From: an uncultured Lachnospiraceae bacterium
GTDB lineage: Bacteria > Bacillota > Clostridia > Lachnospirales > Lachnospiraceae
Assembly: GCA_949132985.1 (NCBI GenBank)
Contig: CASCGD010000005.1
Location: forward strand, 1 to 64,000
Direction of reading: 5' to 3'
Length of the DNA: 64,000 bases
The translations under genes and the position numbers were made by a program. The notes below the pieces were generated by a model, which searched no databases, was not told the DNA's origin, and saw nothing but the letters and a program-made list of their open reading frames with translations. Positions within the stretch are counted from its first letter, which is position 1, and every line of letters begins with the position of its first letter. Positions 53,208 through 61,818 of the stretch are shown here, piece by piece.

Positions 53208-54389
53208 CTACAATTCCCCGATGGACAGCCGGTCCACCGACTTGATAATGCCGCGTATTTCCTCTTCATACTCCGGCTGCATCGCCATCAGCTCGTCGAC
53301 TTTGGAGCGCTGCTCCTCCACAATGTTCGCATTGTACTGGATACGTGCCCGCAGCTTCTGTCTGCGCACCAGCAGATTATGCTTCACCTCAGACATCTCG
53401 CCGGCGCTTATGAGGGCATGAGGCTGCTCCGTCCACACCCTCGCATCATAGAGTCTGTACTTCTCCAGCAGGCTGATTAGCTTGTGGTTGTAATAGTCCA
53501 GATCGTCGTTGGTCCGCAGCAGACGTTCTTTCTCGCGCGCTGCTTCCAGATATTCCTCCCACTGATACTCCAGATCCCGCGCATTCTTGACGTGGTATTT
53601 TTCACATGCATAATCCACTGCGTTCGTAATGTTCACATACTTGATCTTTGTCTTGTTGAGCAGGGAAATGGCATGGTTGGCATTCATCTCCGCGCGCCGG
53701 ATATTCGTCACGGCATTCTGATAGCGCACAAAAATAAACAGCCCGCCCGCAGCCGCCAACGCAGTCACAATCATCCAGCCCCAGGTCACATCGACGGAAA
53801 ATCCGGCCTGCAATACCGTCAGCAGAATCATCAGCAGAAAGAACACCGAAAAGAGAATGCTCGAGGCCATACGCAGCACATGCTTTTCGTGCATCATCTC
53901 GCTGCGCAAAAGCGTCCACTGCATCTTCTCACCCTCCAGATAGGACATATCCCGCTTAATCGTTGACTGATAGGCCTCATTTGTCTGCATCCGGCGAATC
54001 GCATCGGGAATCTCCTGGTCCTTTTGCTCAAACATCACATACTGTGTATCCGATATCTTTTTTGATGTATTCAGATAGGAATCGCGCGACTGATTCAGCT
54101 TTTGGATGTATTCCGCCACCTCCCGGATCGGCTCTTGCTCCTCTTCAGGCAGAGCGCTGATCGTCTCGATATCCTCCAGATATCTGGTAACAATATCGTA
54201 CTCTTTTTTTCCCTCTCCGACCTCTTTGGCCGCCTCGATGATCTGCTCGCAATAGTCCAGCACATAGTGGCCAATCCTTCGCTGATTCGGCTCCTGTTGC
54301 TCCGGAAAAAGCTCCTTTGTCATCTCCTGAAAATCCTGCTCCTGATTTTTTTCTTTTCTACGAGAAAAAATTCGTCTCAAAAATCCCAT
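53208..54389 (-). CDS. Two-TM coiled-coil membrane protein of the DUF5716/5717 cluster
   Basis: 393 residues. A basic start (MGFLRRIFSRRKEKNQE) and a helical region to about residue 170 precede two membrane helices near 178-197 (SILFSVFFLLMILLTVLQA) and 204-223 (WGWMIVTALAAAGGLFIFV). A long coiled coil follows to the end. Both ends would face the cytoplasm. I recognise no family. It is the last gene of the cluster, with AGGAG upstream of the ATG, and 12 bases separate its stop from the csoR start. Confidence 0.7.
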   Translation of the reverse strand: MGFLRRIFSRRKEKNQEQDFQEMTKELFPEQQEPNQRRIGHYVLDYCEQIIEAAKEVGEGKKEYDIVTRYLEDIETISALPEEEQEPIREVAEYIQKLNQSRDSYLNTSKKISDTQYVMFEQKDQEIPDAIRRMQTNEAYQSTIKRDMSYLEGEKMQWTLLRSEMMHEKHVLRMASSILFSVFFLLMILLTVLQAGFSVDVTWGWMIVTALAAAGGLFIFVRYQNAVTNIRRAEMNANHAISLLNKTKIKYVNITNAVDYACEKYHVKNARDLEYQWEEYLEAAREKERLLRTNDDLDYYNHKLISLLEKYRLYDARVWTEQPHALISAGEMSEVKHNLLVRRQKLRARIQYNANIVEEQRSKVDELMAMQPEYEEEIRGIIKSVDRLSIGEL

Positions 54390-54450
54390 CTGCCATTACT
54401 CCTCTATGCGTTCCCCGGCCTGGCCGGCCACGTACGCCAATCAATCTCTT

Positions 54451-55230
54451 TCAGTCCTCGCACTGACTCCGATAGTTCTCAATCCACTTCAGCAGCTGGC
54501 CGCCCGGAAGGGATGATTGCTCCGAAGCCGCCATCGTCTGTGACAAAAGCTGCTCCATGCGCACCCGCTCCTGTGTAATCTGCCCTGCGTTTACCGCAAA
54601 CCGCGTCACCAGCCGCTCCAAAAGATCCTCATCCCCGGAAAGACATGCCGCCGCCACCGCTTCCTGCAAAGTTTCAATTCGGTGATTCAGCATGTACCCT
54701 CTGGAGAAGCAGTCCACCGCTTCCCCAAAATCCTGCAGCCTGGCATAGGCGCATCCGAGATTACTCCAGATATCCCCCGTTACATGTCCCTGTTTTTCAA
54801 TTACAGCGGGATCGTTTAAGAGCCTTCGGTAAGCATAAATTGCCTGTACATACTTTTCCTGATGCATATAGGAATCCGCGTGCAGCTTCTTTGCCTCCAG
54901 GCCGGTCATGTGGTCATATTTCTGGAGCTGAACGTTCAGCCACTGCAGCTCCACCGTCGTCAGGTAACCGTTTGCCGCCTCGATGGGCAAAAAGAAATCC
55001 AAAAGCTTTCCTTTCAGTTTCCCGCGCAGAAGCACCGCCAGCTCTTCCATACACAGCTCCCGCCCCACCCAGGCTACAAACTCCGTCTTCATAAAATCAT
55101 CTCTGTCAACAAAACGGGCTGACTGCACATAGTACATCAGCTCCTCCAGGGAGTAGATATTCACTTTTCCGCTCTCAATGTAAAAGGGGGTTTTCGCCCT
55201 TGGGCTTTTACATAAAATCAACTGTCCCAT
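54451..55230 (-). CDS. TPR-repeat protein of the DUF5716/5717 cluster
   Basis: 259 residues. The first 100 residues have a conserved-looking opening (TPFYIESGKVNIYSLEELMY) of unknown fold. Two or three tetratricopeptide repeats follow around 110-200 (HADSYMHQEKYVQAIYAYRR, SNLGCAYARLQDFGEAVDCF), so protein-protein contact is likely. No signal peptide or membrane helix. AAGGAAG precedes the ATG. It lies 45 bases after DUF5716 and 61 bases before the two-TM gene. Confidence 0.7.
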   Translation of the reverse strand: MGQLILCKSPRAKTPFYIESGKVNIYSLEELMYYVQSARFVDRDDFMKTEFVAWVGRELCMEELAVLLRGKLKGKLLDFFLPIEAANGYLTTVELQWLNVQLQKYDHMTGLEAKKLHADSYMHQEKYVQAIYAYRRLLNDPAVIEKQGHVTGDIWSNLGCAYARLQDFGEAVDCFSRGYMLNHRIETLQEAVAAACLSGDEDLLERLVTRFAVNAGQITQERVRMEQLLSQTMAASEQSSLPGGQLLKWIENYRSQCED

Positions 55231-55275
55231 AGACTTCCTTTTCTAAAAATAGATCGATTGATTCCTGTCACGTAT

Positions 55276-56514
55276 CTACAAAAGAAGCTCATACTCCCAC
55301 TTTTTCCCGGAACCGGGCACCAATTCCCCCAGACCCACGTCTGTCAGCGTCAGTTTCACCTCGTGATCCGAGCAGGGTTTCACATCGATGGCGATACGGC
55401 TCGTGCGCTTTTCCCGCTTCGGAAGCGCGGCCAGCTCCACCGCCTCAATACGCGCTTCCCGGCTGTCCGGCCGCTGAATCCAAAAATCAATCGTCGTCAG
55501 GTCATCCAGAATCACCTCGCACCCCTTATGGGGTTCAAACCACGGCACGCCGGCAGTAACCAGTGTATAAAAGGAGAGATTCCCCCGCTCATACACCTTC
55601 AGGCTCACATTACTCTTCATCTCATGCTCGCCGATGTAGACATACTCCGGCGTTTTTTTGCTGTCATAGCACTTTGCCGCATAGCAGGCTCCCTTGGAAA
55701 ACAGATTTTTCCCGAGGAATACCCTTCGTCCCTGGCACAAAAGCTTCAGTGACTCCTTCATCCAGCCGCTCTCAAAACCATCCCCCACCAGATAGATCAT
55801 AGTGACGATCTGTTTGCCGAGGGCCTGCGGAATGATTTGCGCAAAAAGCTCATCCGCCTGCTGCGCCTCAAAACCGTAGCGCTCCTCCCGTATGGAAAGC
55901 AGCTGTGGACGCGAGCGCTTCCCGCTCTCCAGACACCAAAACTGCAGCTTCCTTGCATGGTACTCAAACAGGCCCATATCGTGAAACGCCCCATTTTTAG
56001 CCTGCGCGCTCCCATAATAAAAGAAACTTTGCTTGTAATCGATGAAATGCACCTGCGCCCCGGTAAGCTGCATCGCGCCGGCAACCTCCCGCAGCATTTC
56101 GATCACTCCCGCATCCAGCGTGCGCGTCGTGATAACCAGCTGAGAAAGAGAGATCTTCGGTCCAAGACGCCCCGCCAGCGTCACCATCTTTTTCAAAAAC
56201 ATGGCAAGCAAATCCGACAGCGCGTAAAGCTTTGTGCCCATCTGCACCTGCTCGCCCCGGCATGCCCGCTCAAACAGGCGCTCCTCACAGTGTCCCAGCC
56301 CTGCTTTCGCAATGCGGCGCGCCTCTTCGCCGTAAGCCCACCCTCCCTCATCGCGCTTTAAACAGACTGCCATCGGAATGGAAAAAATCTCACTGCCGGT
56401 AAAAGGGCTTACCGTCTCCGGCTCACCGTTCTCGTAGGAAAAGCTGACCATCGCCACATCGCCGTCCAGATCAATGCCCACATATATCTTTTTCCCCGAA
56501 TCTCCTGTCTCCAT
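55276..56514 (-). CDS. DUF5716 protein with Hsp70/actin-type ATPase fold
   Basis: 412 residues. Residues 10-25 (IYVGIDLDGDVAMVSF) match a phosphate-1 loop; 239-256 (MIYLVGDGFESGWMKESL) match the adenosine loop LVGGxSRxPxVxxxL of Hsp70; and LFSKGACYAAK (271-281) matches the VARGAAxxA helix. An ATPase of the actin/Hsp70/sugar-kinase clan is therefore likely. The C-terminal 140 residues are beta-rich and may be a substrate-binding-like part. The start METGDSG has AGGAGA upstream; the open frame extends 57 residues into repeat DNA but that is an artefact. Confidence 0.8.
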   Translation of the reverse strand: METGDSGKKIYVGIDLDGDVAMVSFSYENGEPETVSPFTGSEIFSIPMAVCLKRDEGGWAYGEEARRIAKAGLGHCEERLFERACRGEQVQMGTKLYALSDLLAMFLKKMVTLAGRLGPKISLSQLVITTRTLDAGVIEMLREVAGAMQLTGAQVHFIDYKQSFFYYGSAQAKNGAFHDMGLFEYHARKLQFWCLESGKRSRPQLLSIREERYGFEAQQADELFAQIIPQALGKQIVTMIYLVGDGFESGWMKESLKLLCQGRRVFLGKNLFSKGACYAAKCYDSKKTPEYVYIGEHEMKSNVSLKVYERGNLSFYTLVTAGVPWFEPHKGCEVILDDLTTIDFWIQRPDSREARIEAVELAALPKREKRTSRIAIDVKPCSDHEVKLTLTDVGLGELVPGSGKKWEYELLL

Positions 56515-56533
56515 ACCCAATCTCCTATCCATT

Positions 56534-56615
56534 AGGAAGCGCCCGTTCGCATCACTCTCGGGCATTTCGTCGCAAGGCATTCCCAAAAATGCTGCGCATT
56601 TTGCCTTGCTCCTAT
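56534..56615 (-). repeat. Full copy of dispersed palindromic repeat family 1 (tandem, unit 1)
   Basis: It has the same two-hairpin layout as the rpmI-rplT copy (AAAATGCGCAGCATTTTTGG core, then GCCCGAGAG...GAACGGGC). It stands directly upstream of DUF5716 and forms an 86-bp-period tandem with the next copy. Confidence 0.85.
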
Positions 56616-56618
56616 CAT

Positions 56619-56701
56619 AAGGCAGCGCCCGTTCGCATCGCTCTCGGGCATTTCGTCGCAAGACATTCCCAAAAATGCTGCGCATTTTGCCTTGCTCCTA
56701 C
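56619..56701 (-). repeat. Full copy of dispersed palindromic repeat family 1 (tandem, unit 2)
   Basis: It differs from unit 1 at only a few bases. Its end touches the stop of the DUF5717 gene, so the two units fill the whole gap between DUF5717 and DUF5716. Confidence 0.85.
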
Positions 56702-59700
56702 AACACGCGGAACAGCCGCGCGGTCAGGCCGTCGTACGCCTGATAACGCCCCATTTGCATCTGAAGCTGCCTCGCATCACCGGAACGCGCACAGTCAATC
56801 ATCTCATTCAAACATGTGTAGCGATTGCGCATCTTCTGCGAGCCGGCCGACAGCTTGACCAGATGGCTTTCCGTGATGGTTTCCATGCGCTCGCTTTTCT
56901 CGGAAATATAATACTCCAACTGCTCATCCCCTGCAAGACGCATACTCCACAGATAAATACCCGCAAGCGCCGGCTTCAGCTGTACCCGCTTAAAATCTCC
57001 GCCCGGCGCGCTGATGCGGTAATTCAGCCAAACCTCCGATCCCTGCACGCTACTGCGGTACTCCACCACACACAGATCATAGAGGTGGTAACGCACCTGC
57101 TGCTTTCCTGGAAGGTTCAAAAAGCAGGAAAAATACTGCCCTTTTCCGATGTACTCATTGAGCATATCATCCACAAAGCAGTTCTGTTCCACCGTGAGCA
57201 CATCAAGATTTGTATAATGCTCGAAGAGTGCAAACCGCAGATACTGGTTTGCTCTGCGGTTCCCCAGGGTGGCCTGCTCCAGATATGGATAAAGCTCCCG
57301 CTCCACTTCAAGGCGGTTGACAAAGATCTCATAGGAAAAATACGTCAGATACGCCATGCGCACCTGCTCCCTGCCCTGATGCGCACAGTAGTCCGCAAAC
57401 ACCTTCTGCACATCCGGTGTGAATGCCGAAGAAAATACCATCTGAATGAGCAGCCGCTCCTCCAGCTCCACCGCGGGCACCTGCTGTTTGATCGCTTCCC
57501 TCCAGATTTCCACCATGCGCACCGCAGGTCCCTGATAATAGCTGCAAAGATATTCCAGTATCGGACGCTTTACGCTTTCCATCAAAAAGCACTGCCCGCA
57601 AAAATAGAGCAAATGCTCGTCCTCCTGCATTTGCTGCGCCTGAAGCTGTGCCAGCACAACCTGCTGTAAGCACTCACCGGAGAGCTTGCCCACACCGTAT
57701 TGAACGAGGAAGGTCCATGCCTCCTGGTACATCTGAAGCTGAACCAGAGATTCCAGATAGCGGTCTTTCGCCCTCTGCGGCAGCCGTCCGAAATCAATCT
57801 TTAAAATATAGTCCCTGGTATCCCCCGTAAATCCCTCGCCCCGGCAATACTCCAGAAAACCCGGGCTGATTTTGCTCTTAAAGTCATCCGAAACCGCCTC
57901 CGAGCGCACCAAAGTCCGCGCGAAGCCTGCCATACGGACATCCATGTGCAAAAGACGCGTCTTTCCATTCATATGGTGCAGGACATAGGGCAGCTCTTCG
58001 GGCGCAAGCTCCAGACATTTCCGAATATATTTGCCGGGATTCATCAGCCGCTCCATCTGCGTCTCGGAGGAAAGTGCGAAACGTCTCCCGTGGGCGTCCT
58101 GCAAGAGAATCACGTAATCCCCCGCGTAGACCGGAAAATACGCCTGATGCTCCGTCAGAGGATAGACGCGGGGCTGTTTTAAATTTTCCTGCTGGATGAT
58201 CACATGGGTCACCGTCTCCTCCAGACAGGTAAATTTGTTCACGTATAAAATGCGTGAAAGGGCATGCGCCAGCTCCTCGTTGAGCGGCATACGCTCCAGA
58301 ACGTGCGCATAGACCACCGCCAGATTATCGTCCATGTGCCCCTCCAGCATCTGAGCCTGTGCGAAGTCCTGCATAATCTGGCGGTAGCGCTCATACACCG
58401 CGGGCTGCGCCTCACGATTCGAGATAATGTTGACGTAGAGCACCGCCTTCTGGCGCCAGGTCAGCCGGTTGCTGTACTGAAAATAAAGCTGCACGGACTT
58501 CGGAAGCTGACGAACCTCCCGCGCGTCAAGGGAGGCCATGAACGCCTCGTAGAGTCCCGTAATCTGCAGATCATGCTCAATGGCCAGCTCATAGTAAGCG
58601 TGGGCATCCTTTCCGAAGCGTTCTCCCTTGATGCGGTAGGCGCAAAGCCCTGCCAGCATCTCCGTCTCAGGATACGTATTGTAGCAAGTCACCAAAATTT
58701 CGTCCAGCATCCAGGTATAGCTTTTCACACTGATGGCCCGGCGGACGATCTGCTCCGTCAGATCCCTTGTGAGCCGACCATGCCTGCAGATCCATTTTAA
58801 AACATGCAGCTCAAACTTCCCAATGGAGAGCAAAAGATATGGTTCCTTCTCATAAATGTCCGCTGCCCTCGCATAGAGAAACGGACTGGCCATGCCCTGC
58901 ATGAACCATTGCTCCATGAGCTTTAGCTGCCGGGGAGACACTTCCGGCGAACGATCTGCAATCTGCATAATAAGAAAGCGCATCCACACATCCTCATGAT
59001 TTGCGCGGTAAATCTCCCGGAGCTTCTGATAAAGCTTGTCCAGAAGCTTCGGCTCACTTTCCGTAAGGGAGCACAGATACAGAAAAAACGCCCATTCCCT
59101 GCTGTCATCGGCACTGCGGCTGTGGCGGTACTCATCCAGAATCCACGCCGCCTCCTGCTTCTGCCGGTTCTGCAGCCAGGCATAGGCACACCAGAGCGCA
59201 TCCATATCGGAATTTTCATTCTGCTCCCGCCTTGCACGCAGAAGCTCGGTCGTCTGCTTCGCCCATTCGCCGAGCACCAGCTCCCCCGCCAGAAACTTCT
59301 CATAGCTGCGCAGAAGCTTTAAGTCGTCCATGGATTTTCTTCGCCGGTCATCCCGCTCCAAATCCAGAACCGTGCTCAGGGATGCCGTGATCTCATAGGT
59401 CTCCTGCTGCAGATGGTTGGAAAAGGTAATGCTGGCAAAATTTTTCCCCGCATGCATACGCTCCGGGTAAAGCTGATAGCGGAACTGAAAATGATCACCG
59501 TTAAAATCATCACCCGTAATCTGGTCTTTCTCCAGTGAAACAAAGCCTGCGTCGCAGGAAACGTCCATCTCTACATAACCCCAATCACTCAGGGAAATCG
59601 TGAGGCTCTCCTCCACCGGCTCCGAGAGCTGTAAATATTCCGCATGAGAAGCCGACAGCGAAAAGAATACCCGGGGTTTGCGCTTGCATCCAACCAGAAA

Positions 59701-60234
59701 TTCCTCGATATTTGCCCGCAGCACCGGTTTCGTGGACATCAGCTTATAAAAGAGCTGCTCGCCCGACGTTTTGAGAAGCTTTTTAAACGCAGGCGCGCCA
59801 AATACATGAATGCTCTCCCGCCAGCTCACGCGGTAGAGTCTGATAAAATCCTCCAGCTTTGTGATACGTCCGATGGAGGTCTCCGCATAAAGCCGTTTGA
59901 CGGCCACCGACCAGGACAGATTATACTCGCCTCCGCTGCTGATAACCAGAAAATCCCCGGTGGCCACGTCACCCTCCTGCATGTAATCCCCATGGAATTC
60001 ATAGTGAATCTGCGGATTTTCACCCTGAAACTGGGGGTTTTTAATCTCCATGCGCAAATCTGTGGAGTAGACAACGCCCCTGACCGAAAGATTGTTCATA
60101 CTTTCGATTGTAAAACTTCCGCTGCTCTTGATTCCCTCCACCTGCTCAATCATCACCTGTTCCGGTGTAAAGGAAATCAGCGGTATGGCCGTATGCACTT
60201 TTCCCTCTGCCAGTTCCTCGATTCTTCTGTACAC
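56698..60234 (-). CDS. DUF5717 giant protein with helical-repeat core
   Basis: 1178 residues, GTG start (GTG-TAC-AGA). The first 300 residues look beta-rich and Ig-like (GSFTIESMNNLSVRGVVYST, GDFLVISSGGEYNLSWSVAV, CDAGFVSLEKDQITGDD). From about 310 to 1050 there are many short helix pairs resembling TPR/HAT repeats (WCAYAWLQNRQKQEAAWILD, LAGLCAYRIKGERFGKDAHA). A final strand-rich part carries YLWSMRLAGDEQLEYYISEK. No signal peptide or membrane helix. It is the first gene of the cluster and has its own promoter. It matches the DUF5717 family by size and neighbours; no function is known to me. Confidence 0.75.
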   Translation of the reverse strand: MYRRIEELAEGKVHTAIPLISFTPEQVMIEQVEGIKSSGSFTIESMNNLSVRGVVYSTDLRMEIKNPQFQGENPQIHYEFHGDYMQEGDVATGDFLVISSGGEYNLSWSVAVKRLYAETSIGRITKLEDFIRLYRVSWRESIHVFGAPAFKKLLKTSGEQLFYKLMSTKPVLRANIEEFLVGCKRKPRVFFSLSASHAEYLQLSEPVEESLTISLSDWGYVEMDVSCDAGFVSLEKDQITGDDFNGDHFQFRYQLYPERMHAGKNFASITFSNHLQQETYEITASLSTVLDLERDDRRRKSMDDLKLLRSYEKFLAGELVLGEWAKQTTELLRARREQNENSDMDALWCAYAWLQNRQKQEAAWILDEYRHSRSADDSREWAFFLYLCSLTESEPKLLDKLYQKLREIYRANHEDVWMRFLIMQIADRSPEVSPRQLKLMEQWFMQGMASPFLYARAADIYEKEPYLLLSIGKFELHVLKWICRHGRLTRDLTEQIVRRAISVKSYTWMLDEILVTCYNTYPETEMLAGLCAYRIKGERFGKDAHAYYELAIEHDLQITGLYEAFMASLDAREVRQLPKSVQLYFQYSNRLTWRQKAVLYVNIISNREAQPAVYERYRQIMQDFAQAQMLEGHMDDNLAVVYAHVLERMPLNEELAHALSRILYVNKFTCLEETVTHVIIQQENLKQPRVYPLTEHQAYFPVYAGDYVILLQDAHGRRFALSSETQMERLMNPGKYIRKCLELAPEELPYVLHHMNGKTRLLHMDVRMAGFARTLVRSEAVSDDFKSKISPGFLEYCRGEGFTGDTRDYILKIDFGRLPQRAKDRYLESLVQLQMYQEAWTFLVQYGVGKLSGECLQQVVLAQLQAQQMQEDEHLLYFCGQCFLMESVKRPILEYLCSYYQGPAVRMVEIWREAIKQQVPAVELEERLLIQMVFSSAFTPDVQKVFADYCAHQGREQVRMAYLTYFSYEIFVNRLEVERELYPYLEQATLGNRRANQYLRFALFEHYTNLDVLTVEQNCFVDDMLNEYIGKGQYFSCFLNLPGKQQVRYHLYDLCVVEYRSSVQGSEVWLNYRISAPGGDFKRVQLKPALAGIYLWSMRLAGDEQLEYYISEKSERMETITESHLVKLSAGSQKMRNRYTCLNEMIDCARSGDARQLQMQMGRYQAYDGLTARLFRVL

Positions 60235-60255
60235 GCTAATACCTGCTTTTATTAG

Positions 60256-60283
60256 TTGAATTTATTCGTATTTATGGTATACT
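60256..60283 (+). promoter_or_regulatory. Candidate promoter of the PLP enzyme gene
   Basis: TTGAAT, 16 bp, TATACT, about 58 bases before the ATG. It lies back to back with the DUF5717 promoter. Confidence 0.55.
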
Positions 60284-60293
60284 AACGATTAAC

Positions 60294-60322
60294 ATTATAC
60301 TATATTTAGTGTGCGATAGCAA
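60294..60322 (-). promoter_or_regulatory. Promoter of the DUF5717 cluster
   Basis: TTGCTA, 17 bp and a perfect TATAAT on the minus strand, 60 bases before the GTG start. Confidence 0.6.
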
Positions 60323-60341
60323 ATGTTTTGTAGGAGGCACC

Positions 60342-61430
60342 ATGATAAAACAAAAAGAACATTTTCACGGAAGTGATTTGGAAAAAATTGAGAAACTATA
60401 CGGCATACGTCGGGAGGATATCACCAGCTTTTCCGCAAATGTCAATCCGCTTGGCATTTCACCGAAGCTGCGGGAGACGCTCTCCGCCCATGTGGATGCC
60501 ATCACCACCTACCCTGATCGCGAGTATTCCTCCCTGCGAAGCTGCATCGGCGGCTACGTAGGTGCGGACATGAAAAATATTCTCGTGGGCAACGGCTCCA
60601 CGGAGCTTATCTCCCTCATCATCCAGATCGAGCATCCGAAAAAGGCTATGATTGTCGGACCGACCTACTCCGAATACGAGCGCGAGGTAAAGTTGGGCGG
60701 CGGTACGACCATCTATTACCCCCTGCGGGAAACCGACGGTTTTCAAATGCGGACAGAAGATTTCATCAGAAAATTGAACGAATCCATCGATATGCTCGTT
60801 ATCTGCAACCCGAATAATCCCACGAGTACCTGCATCACAAACCGGCAGATGCGCCACATCCTCGATGCCTGCAAGGAACACGGCATCTTTGTCATGGTGG
60901 ACGAAACTTACGTGGAATTTTCCTCAGACATTGAAAAGGTGACTGCGGTACCCCTCACAAAATACTATGATAATCTGATTATTCTGCGGGGCACAAGCAA
61001 ATTTTTTGCCGCCCCGGGACTGCGGCTCGGCTATGCCATCACCGGCAACCGCGACCTGCTGAAACAGCTGGTCACCCGCCAGAATCCCTGGAGCATCAGC
61101 TCCCTTGCCGCCATTGCAGGAGAGATCATGTTCACCGACCAGGACTATATCGAACAGACGCGCACCCTCATCTGTGCCGAGCGGACACGCATCTACGATA
61201 TGCTCCACGCCCATCCCGATTATAAAGTGTACGAGCCGTCGGCAAACTTCCTGCTCGTAAAACTTATGCGGGAAGACCAGACCAGCGAGGCGCTTTTTGA
61301 TAAAGCCATCAGACGACGTATGATGATCCGCGATTGCTCTACCTTCCCGTTCCTCGACGACCGCTACATTCGGTTCTGCATTATGAGTCCGGAGATGAAC
61401 GACCGGCTGATGGCGTGCATTCTGGAATGA
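60342..61430 (+). CDS. PLP-dependent aminotransferase, HisC/CobD-like
   Basis: 362 residues, fold type I. The start HFHGSDLEKIEKLYGI and ITSFSANVNPLGISPKL resemble threonine-phosphate decarboxylase CobD. Further motifs are NPNNPTSTC, VMVDETYVEF and the Schiff-base Lys in RGTSKFFAAPGLRLGYA, then RFCIMSPEMNDRL. Either histidinol-phosphate transaminase or CobD-type activity is possible; no his or cob gene is adjacent, so the substrate is open. The ATG has GTAGGAGG six bases upstream; an upstream frame extends 11 residues without support. Confidence 0.85.
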   Translation: MIKQKEHFHGSDLEKIEKLYGIRREDITSFSANVNPLGISPKLRETLSAHVDAITTYPDREYSSLRSCIGGYVGADMKNILVGNGSTELISLIIQIEHPKKAMIVGPTYSEYEREVKLGGGTTIYYPLRETDGFQMRTEDFIRKLNESIDMLVICNPNNPTSTCITNRQMRHILDACKEHGIFVMVDETYVEFSSDIEKVTAVPLTKYYDNLIILRGTSKFFAAPGLRLGYAITGNRDLLKQLVTRQNPWSISSLAAIAGEIMFTDQDYIEQTRTLICAERTRIYDMLHAHPDYKVYEPSANFLLVKLMREDQTSEALFDKAIRRRMMIRDCSTFPFLDDRYIRFCIMSPEMNDRLMACILE

Positions 61431-61511
61431 CCGCCGATCCTGCCGGCAGTACTAAGCAGCGCTGCATCTGAATACATAAAAAATTAGCAATATCAATCAG
61501 GAGTACAAACG

Positions 61512-61739
61512 ATGAAAAACAGAGAATGGACAGCGGAGGAAGCCGCAAGACGGCAAAGCGGCCACCCCGGCAGCTTTTATAATAAGGAAGATAAAAATTT
61601 GTTCGTGAAAGAGCGCACAGGCACGGCATTCACGCTGAACCTGGAGAATCCCCTTTCATGAGTGCTGATCGCAGGTCTCAACGTACTTGTGACGCTGTTG
61701 TTTATTATGCAGCAATTTTCCGCCAGACCCGGCGGTTAA
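61512..61739 (+). pseudogene. DUF5808-like small protein interrupted by an in-frame TGA
   Basis: A good ribosome site (CAGGAG) precedes ATG. The frame reads KNREWTAEEAARRQSGHPGS, FYNKEDKNLFVKERTGTAF and TLNLENPLS, then TGA at 61659. The same frame continues VLIAGLNVLVTLLFIMQQFS and stops at 61737. The DUF5808 pattern is a short soluble part ending NLxxPLSW followed by a membrane helix; Trp (TGG) is expected exactly where TGA stands. So the gene has a nonsense mutation, or gives a 49-residue protein. It follows the PLP gene by 81 bases. Family call is from memory. Confidence 0.6.
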
Positions 61740-61771
61740 CTATCGCAGCAGACTGCACAGAATCAAACGGA

Positions 61772-61805
61772 GCTGCCGCATTGAGAAAAACGATAGTGCG
61801 GCAGC
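61772..61805. other. Inverted repeat between convergent genes
   Basis: GCTGCCGCA pairs with TGCGGCAGC around 16 bases. No clear T-tract on either strand, so it is a weak candidate for a two-way terminator. Confidence 0.4.
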
Positions 61806-61818
61806 CCCATCAAATATC

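Noticed and set aside
56515-56685. N-terminal extension of the DUF5716 frame by 57 residues
   Set aside because: The added peptide is translation of the tandem repeat; AGGAGA and ATG at 56514 give the real start.
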